Origin: Bradyrhizobium jicamae | Lineage (GTDB): Bacteria > Pseudomonadota > Alphaproteobacteria > Rhizobiales > Xanthobacteraceae | Assembly (NCBI RefSeq): GCF_001440395.1 | Contig: NZ_LLXZ01000152.1 | Span: 104,581 to 168,580 of the forward strand | Reading direction: 5' to 3' | DNA: 64,000 nt | Shown: positions 61,242 to 64,000 of the stretch, piece after piece | Position numbering within the stretch: the first letter of the stretch is position 1 | Layout of the letters: every line of letters starts with the position of its first letter | Made by a program: the position numbers and the translations under genes | The notes under the pieces: generated by a model | What the model was told of the DNA's origin: nothing | The model's input: only the letters and a program-made list of their open reading frames with translations | Database searches by the model: none

Positions 61242-61690
61242 GGAAGCGAGCCGCAACCTGTTTGAGGAATTTCTCGCTGTCGGCGAGCCTGGCCTGCTCG
61301 CTGGCCGGCTGCGTGACCTATGCCTATCCAATCGTCGAACCACCGCCGCCCTATGCCGTTTTGCCGGTCGATGAATCCATGAGCTGCAGCGGCATCGCGG
61401 CGTCCTTCCGTTATGCGGCGCGGCGCGCCGCCCGGCTGGAATACTGGCTGGCGGCGGGGCCGCTGGCGGGCTACGGCTACGAGCGTTATCCGCTCGATGC
61501 GCCCAAGCAGCTCATCGATGAACGCAGGCGGCTCGATGCGCTGGCGGATCTGCAGCGCTACAAGGGCTGCACCGTGATGGAGCCGGGTCCTGCCGTTGTC
61601 GAGGAGCGGCTGAAGCTCGAAGGCTCGGTCCGTCCGCCTCCGCCTGTGCCACCTATGCCGCCGCCGGTCGTGCTCAATTCAAAGGGCTAG
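61238..61690 (+). CDS. Small lipoprotein next to the secretin
   Basis: This 150-aa protein has a lipoprotein signal (LACSLAGCVTYAYPIVEPPP), a central helical region (RYAARRAARLEYWLAAGPLA; LIDERRRLDALADLQRYKGC) and a Pro-rich tail (VRPPPPVPPMPPPV). It starts at a GTG overlapping the gspD stop by four bases, so it is translationally coupled. It could be a secretin-associated pilotin-like protein, but no pilotin motif is recognised. Confidence 0.65.
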   Translation: MRKRAATCLRNFSLSASLACSLAGCVTYAYPIVEPPPPYAVLPVDESMSCSGIAASFRYAARRAARLEYWLAAGPLAGYGYERYPLDAPKQLIDERRRLDALADLQRYKGCTVMEPGPAVVEERLKLEGSVRPPPPVPPMPPPVVLNSKG

Positions 61691-61806
61691 GGCGTGAACC
61701 CATAAAATCAGAGTACGTCGGCCGACGTCCGCTTTGGTGCGCATTCCGGACTCAAGTCTTAATTGCGTGAGGTCCGAAAAGGGCCAACAACGGGAGTGCG
61801 GCCGCG

Positions 61807-63399
61807 TCATTCCGGAAGGCCTGCCTTGACGAGACCATCGACATACAACTGGTGAGGCCTTCCAGGTCGGTGGCCCGCCGCCCACTCAGAAATGCGAAAA
61901 TTGGGACGACGATCAAGCAATCGAGCCACCGCATCTCTCACTTCTCCTTCGCGACCTAGATGAGCCAACGCTGCCGCTAGGCACCGATAAGGTGTCGGAA
62001 GTTGCGGGTTCTTATGGATGGCTTTCTTGGCTGCTGCAACCGCCTCATCGAATCGACCAAGAATGAGGAATGCAAGCCCCATTCCCGTAAATGATGAGAA
62101 GATCAACGGGTCTACTGGACTTAGGCGAATGGCACGCTCAAAACTCCGAATGGCCTCTTCTCCCCGGCATGCAAAATAGTAAGTCCAACCTCGCTGGTCC
62201 CAGGAAAAGGCTAGATTCGGGTTAAGCGCGACCGCTCGGTCCACCATCTCTATCCCGGCATCGAAATCGCCGTACAGAAAAACCGATACGCGGCCCATTA
62301 AGCTCAACGCATTCGAGTCATTCTCGTCGATACTGAGTGCCAATTGTAAAAGTCGCATCCCTTCTGCCATCTCCGACTTCGGATCAATTGCCCGGCTGCG
62401 GATAGCATTTACGATGTGGAAGTAGCCTGCCAATATCGCAGCAAGGCCATACCGAGGGTCGATTTTCAAAGCAGCATGGCACAACCGCGCGGCCTCAGCC
62501 AAGCCATCCAGCGTCATTGAATTAAAGTGCGGAGTCGCGCGCATAACGAGATCGTAGGCGCTGAGATCATTAGGCCGCCGCCGCGACACCAAGTCGATTT
62601 CGGTTCGAAGCAATTGGGGCCAAATGGCGGAAACAACGCTCTCCGTGACCATGTCTTGCAGTGCGAAAATATCGCTTAGGTTACCTTCAAAGCGATCCGC
62701 CCAAAGGTGCGCCCCATTCGTGGCGTCGATCAGTTGCCCGCTGATGCGGACTTTCCCCGCCGCCTTCCGAACACTGCCCTCCAAAACGTAGCGAACACCC
62801 AACTCTCGTCCGACCTGCTTAATATCGACGGCTTTTCCCTTGTAACTAAAGCTCGAATTGCGCGCGATGACGAACAGCGTCTTGAATCGCGAGAGTGCAG
62901 TAGTGATGTCGTCCACCATGCCGTCTGCGAAATATTCCTGTTCAACGTCGCCGCTCATGTTCTCAAACGGCAGCACGGCGATGGAGGGTTTATCGGGGAG
63001 TGCAAGAGCGGGTTTCGGCGATTCTTCTGGGTGTTCGGCGACTTCCGGGCCTGCGGGCCTCCGCGCTTCCCGCACTGTCCCAACGAAACGGAAGCCTTTG
63101 CGCGGCAGCGTCTTGATGAGGCGCTGTTCCTCGCCGCAATCGCCGATCGCGCTCCGGGCGACATTCAGACGCGTCGTAAGCGCCGCATCGGACACGACAC
63201 GCCCGTTCCAAATGGCGTTGATGAGGTCGTCTTTGCTGACGACGCGCTCCCTGTTGCGGATCAGATAATCGAGCAGGTCAAATACCTGTGGCGTGACGGA
63301 GACGACGTTCGCGCCGCGCTGCAATTCGCGCCGGTCGGTGTCGAATGCGTACTCCTCGAAGAGATAGCGCAAGCTGCGGATCCCTTGGGTGGGCACCAA
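61807..63399 (-). CDS. CadC-like winged-helix regulator with TPR repeats
   Basis: This 530-aa protein has an N-terminal OmpR/CadC winged-helix domain (about residues 12-105; NVVSVTPQVFDLLDYLIRNR, SKDDLINAIWNGRVVSDAAL, KTLPRKGFRFVG), then a FlgO/adenylyl-cyclase-associated-like segment (KPSIAVLPFENMSGDVEQEY, ISGQLIDATNGAHLWADRFE) and C-terminal TPR-type helices (ALSIDENDSNALSLMGRVSV; AVALNPNLAFSWDQRGWTYY). Unlike CadC, no membrane segment separates the domains. Its target and signal are unknown. It starts at TTG 63399 or GTG 63396. Confidence 0.8.
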   Translation of the reverse strand: MVPTQGIRSLRYLFEEYAFDTDRRELQRGANVVSVTPQVFDLLDYLIRNRERVVSKDDLINAIWNGRVVSDAALTTRLNVARSAIGDCGEEQRLIKTLPRKGFRFVGTVREARRPAGPEVAEHPEESPKPALALPDKPSIAVLPFENMSGDVEQEYFADGMVDDITTALSRFKTLFVIARNSSFSYKGKAVDIKQVGRELGVRYVLEGSVRKAAGKVRISGQLIDATNGAHLWADRFEGNLSDIFALQDMVTESVVSAIWPQLLRTEIDLVSRRRPNDLSAYDLVMRATPHFNSMTLDGLAEAARLCHAALKIDPRYGLAAILAGYFHIVNAIRSRAIDPKSEMAEGMRLLQLALSIDENDSNALSLMGRVSVFLYGDFDAGIEMVDRAVALNPNLAFSWDQRGWTYYFACRGEEAIRSFERAIRLSPVDPLIFSSFTGMGLAFLILGRFDEAVAAAKKAIHKNPQLPTPYRCLAAALAHLGREGEVRDAVARLLDRRPNFRISEWAAGHRPGRPHQLYVDGLVKAGLPE

Positions 63400-63500
63400 G
63401 AATAAGCCGCCGGTGAGGAAAATGTAAGCCGAATGTTAAGCGCGCTCGGTCAGGCCTTGGCACCCTCGGCGGGGTAGAGCAACACCCAGGAGATGCCGCG

Positions 63501-63731
63501 ATGAGCACAACCTATGGTGCAACAGGGTTGGGGCAGACGACCGCATCGACGCGGCGCATCTTCAGCTTTTTCAATAGATATTGGGGTGCGCTTCTGGAGC
63601 GGCGTGAACGCCAGAGGGTACGAACCGCCTTGTGCGACCTGAGCGACTGGGAGCTGAAGGATATCGGCACTACGCGCGGCGAGATTGACTACGTTGCCTC
63701 GAACCGAGGCACCGACCCGCGAGGCATCTGA
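63501..63731 (+). CDS. DUF1127 small protein
   Basis: This 76-aa protein has a basic C-terminal DUF1127 motif (ERRERQRVRTALCDLSDWEL, KDIGTTRGEIDYVA). Members of this family are short alphaproteobacterial proteins implicated in RNA and phosphate/stress physiology. A GGAGATG ribosome site precedes the ATG. It is divergent from the CadC/TPR gene, and the remaining 270 bases of the window contain no recognisable gene. Confidence 0.85.
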   Translation: MSTTYGATGLGQTTASTRRIFSFFNRYWGALLERRERQRVRTALCDLSDWELKDIGTTRGEIDYVASNRGTDPRGI

Positions 63732-64000
63732 TCCGCCGAATGGTGTCCGATATCTGCCAACGGTGGATGGCCGGAAGGGGACACGACTAGACGCACCATT
63801 GCCAAGAGGCCGACTTCCGTTAAGGGTCACGAGCCGCAATACTTGCGACGAGCAAATCTAGTCGGCTTCGCCTGAGAGCGGACCTCATCGGGATGTTAGA
63901 TTTGTCGCGATGGGCCAATTTCGGACTCAGCGTCATGGCGCTTATGGGCAAATGTTCGAGCGCGCCTACCTGAATTCTTGCCCATATTTGAGAGCGATCG

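Noticed and set aside
1..64000. tRNA, rRNA, CRISPR arrays, prophage or insertion sequences
   Set aside because: No cloverleaf-like sequence, repeat-spacer pattern, transposase or integrase frame was recognised on either strand.

Overview
The window looks like a chromosomal segment of an alphaproteobacterium of the Bradyrhizobium/Rhodopseudomonas group. This is inferred from GC-rich coding sequence, FixJ-like regulators, a FixK/FNR-type denitrification regulon laid out as in bradyrhizobia, an H-NS/HvrA-type protein, a DUF1127 protein and a PEP-CTERM protein. No database search was possible, so the genus is a judgement from gene content. No rRNA, tRNA, CRISPR array or insertion sequence was recognised.

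Layout. (1) 0.1-9.4 kb, + strand: a complete Has-type heme-scavenging locus with a FecI-like ECF sigma factor, a FecR-like anti-sigma factor, a TonB-dependent heme/hemophore receptor with an STN signalling domain, two tandem HasA-like hemophores carrying RTX/serralysin-like tails, and a dedicated type I secretion ABC transporter plus membrane fusion protein. (2) 9.5-18.4 kb, - strand: an EmrAB-like efflux pair, then a ketone-body/PHB-type group (3-hydroxybutyrate dehydrogenase, patatin-like protein, acetoacetate decarboxylase), an NAD(P)-binding protein preceded by a chimeric AhpD remnant, an MBL hydrolase and an NDH-2-like flavoprotein. (3) 18.9-26.2 kb: two AraC regulators, a receiver/histidine-kinase pair, a FixJ-like response regulator, a catalase-like protein that lacks the expected distal His, and an ECF sigma factor. 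(4) 26.2-43.6 kb: a denitrification island: hemN, nirV, nirK, nnrR, pseudoazurin, small genes, nnrS, a polytopic membrane protein, DUF2249, a SufT/MIP18-like protein, a CcoG/FixG-like ferredoxin, a frameshifted PCu(A)C chaperone, norEF and norCBQD. Eight TTG-N8-CAA FixK/NnrR-type boxes lie in the promoter regions between 27.6 and 39.0 kb. (5) 43.7-64 kb: cell-surface and exopolysaccharide genes: an NfrB-like glycosyltransferase with WecB, a PEP-CTERM protein and a remnant of a second one, a membrane protein with a cyclase-homology domain, a polyprenyl-phosphate sugar transferase, an H-NS-like protein, a secreted twin CX3C protein, a four-gene nucleotide-sugar operon beginning with rfbF, an orphan GspD secretin with a lipoprotein, a CadC/TPR regulator and a DUF1127 protein.

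How the parts fit together. The Has locus is likely switched on by receptor-FecR-FecI surface signalling, and it secretes two hemophores that return heme to the receptor. The denitrification island couples nitrite and NO reduction to its own regulator (nnrR), an electron donor (pseudoazurin), NO tolerance (nnrS), heme supply under low oxygen (hemN) and copper/Fe-S/heme-copper maturation functions; nos genes are not in the window. The last third is a mixed surface-polysaccharide and secretion region with several small or decayed genes.
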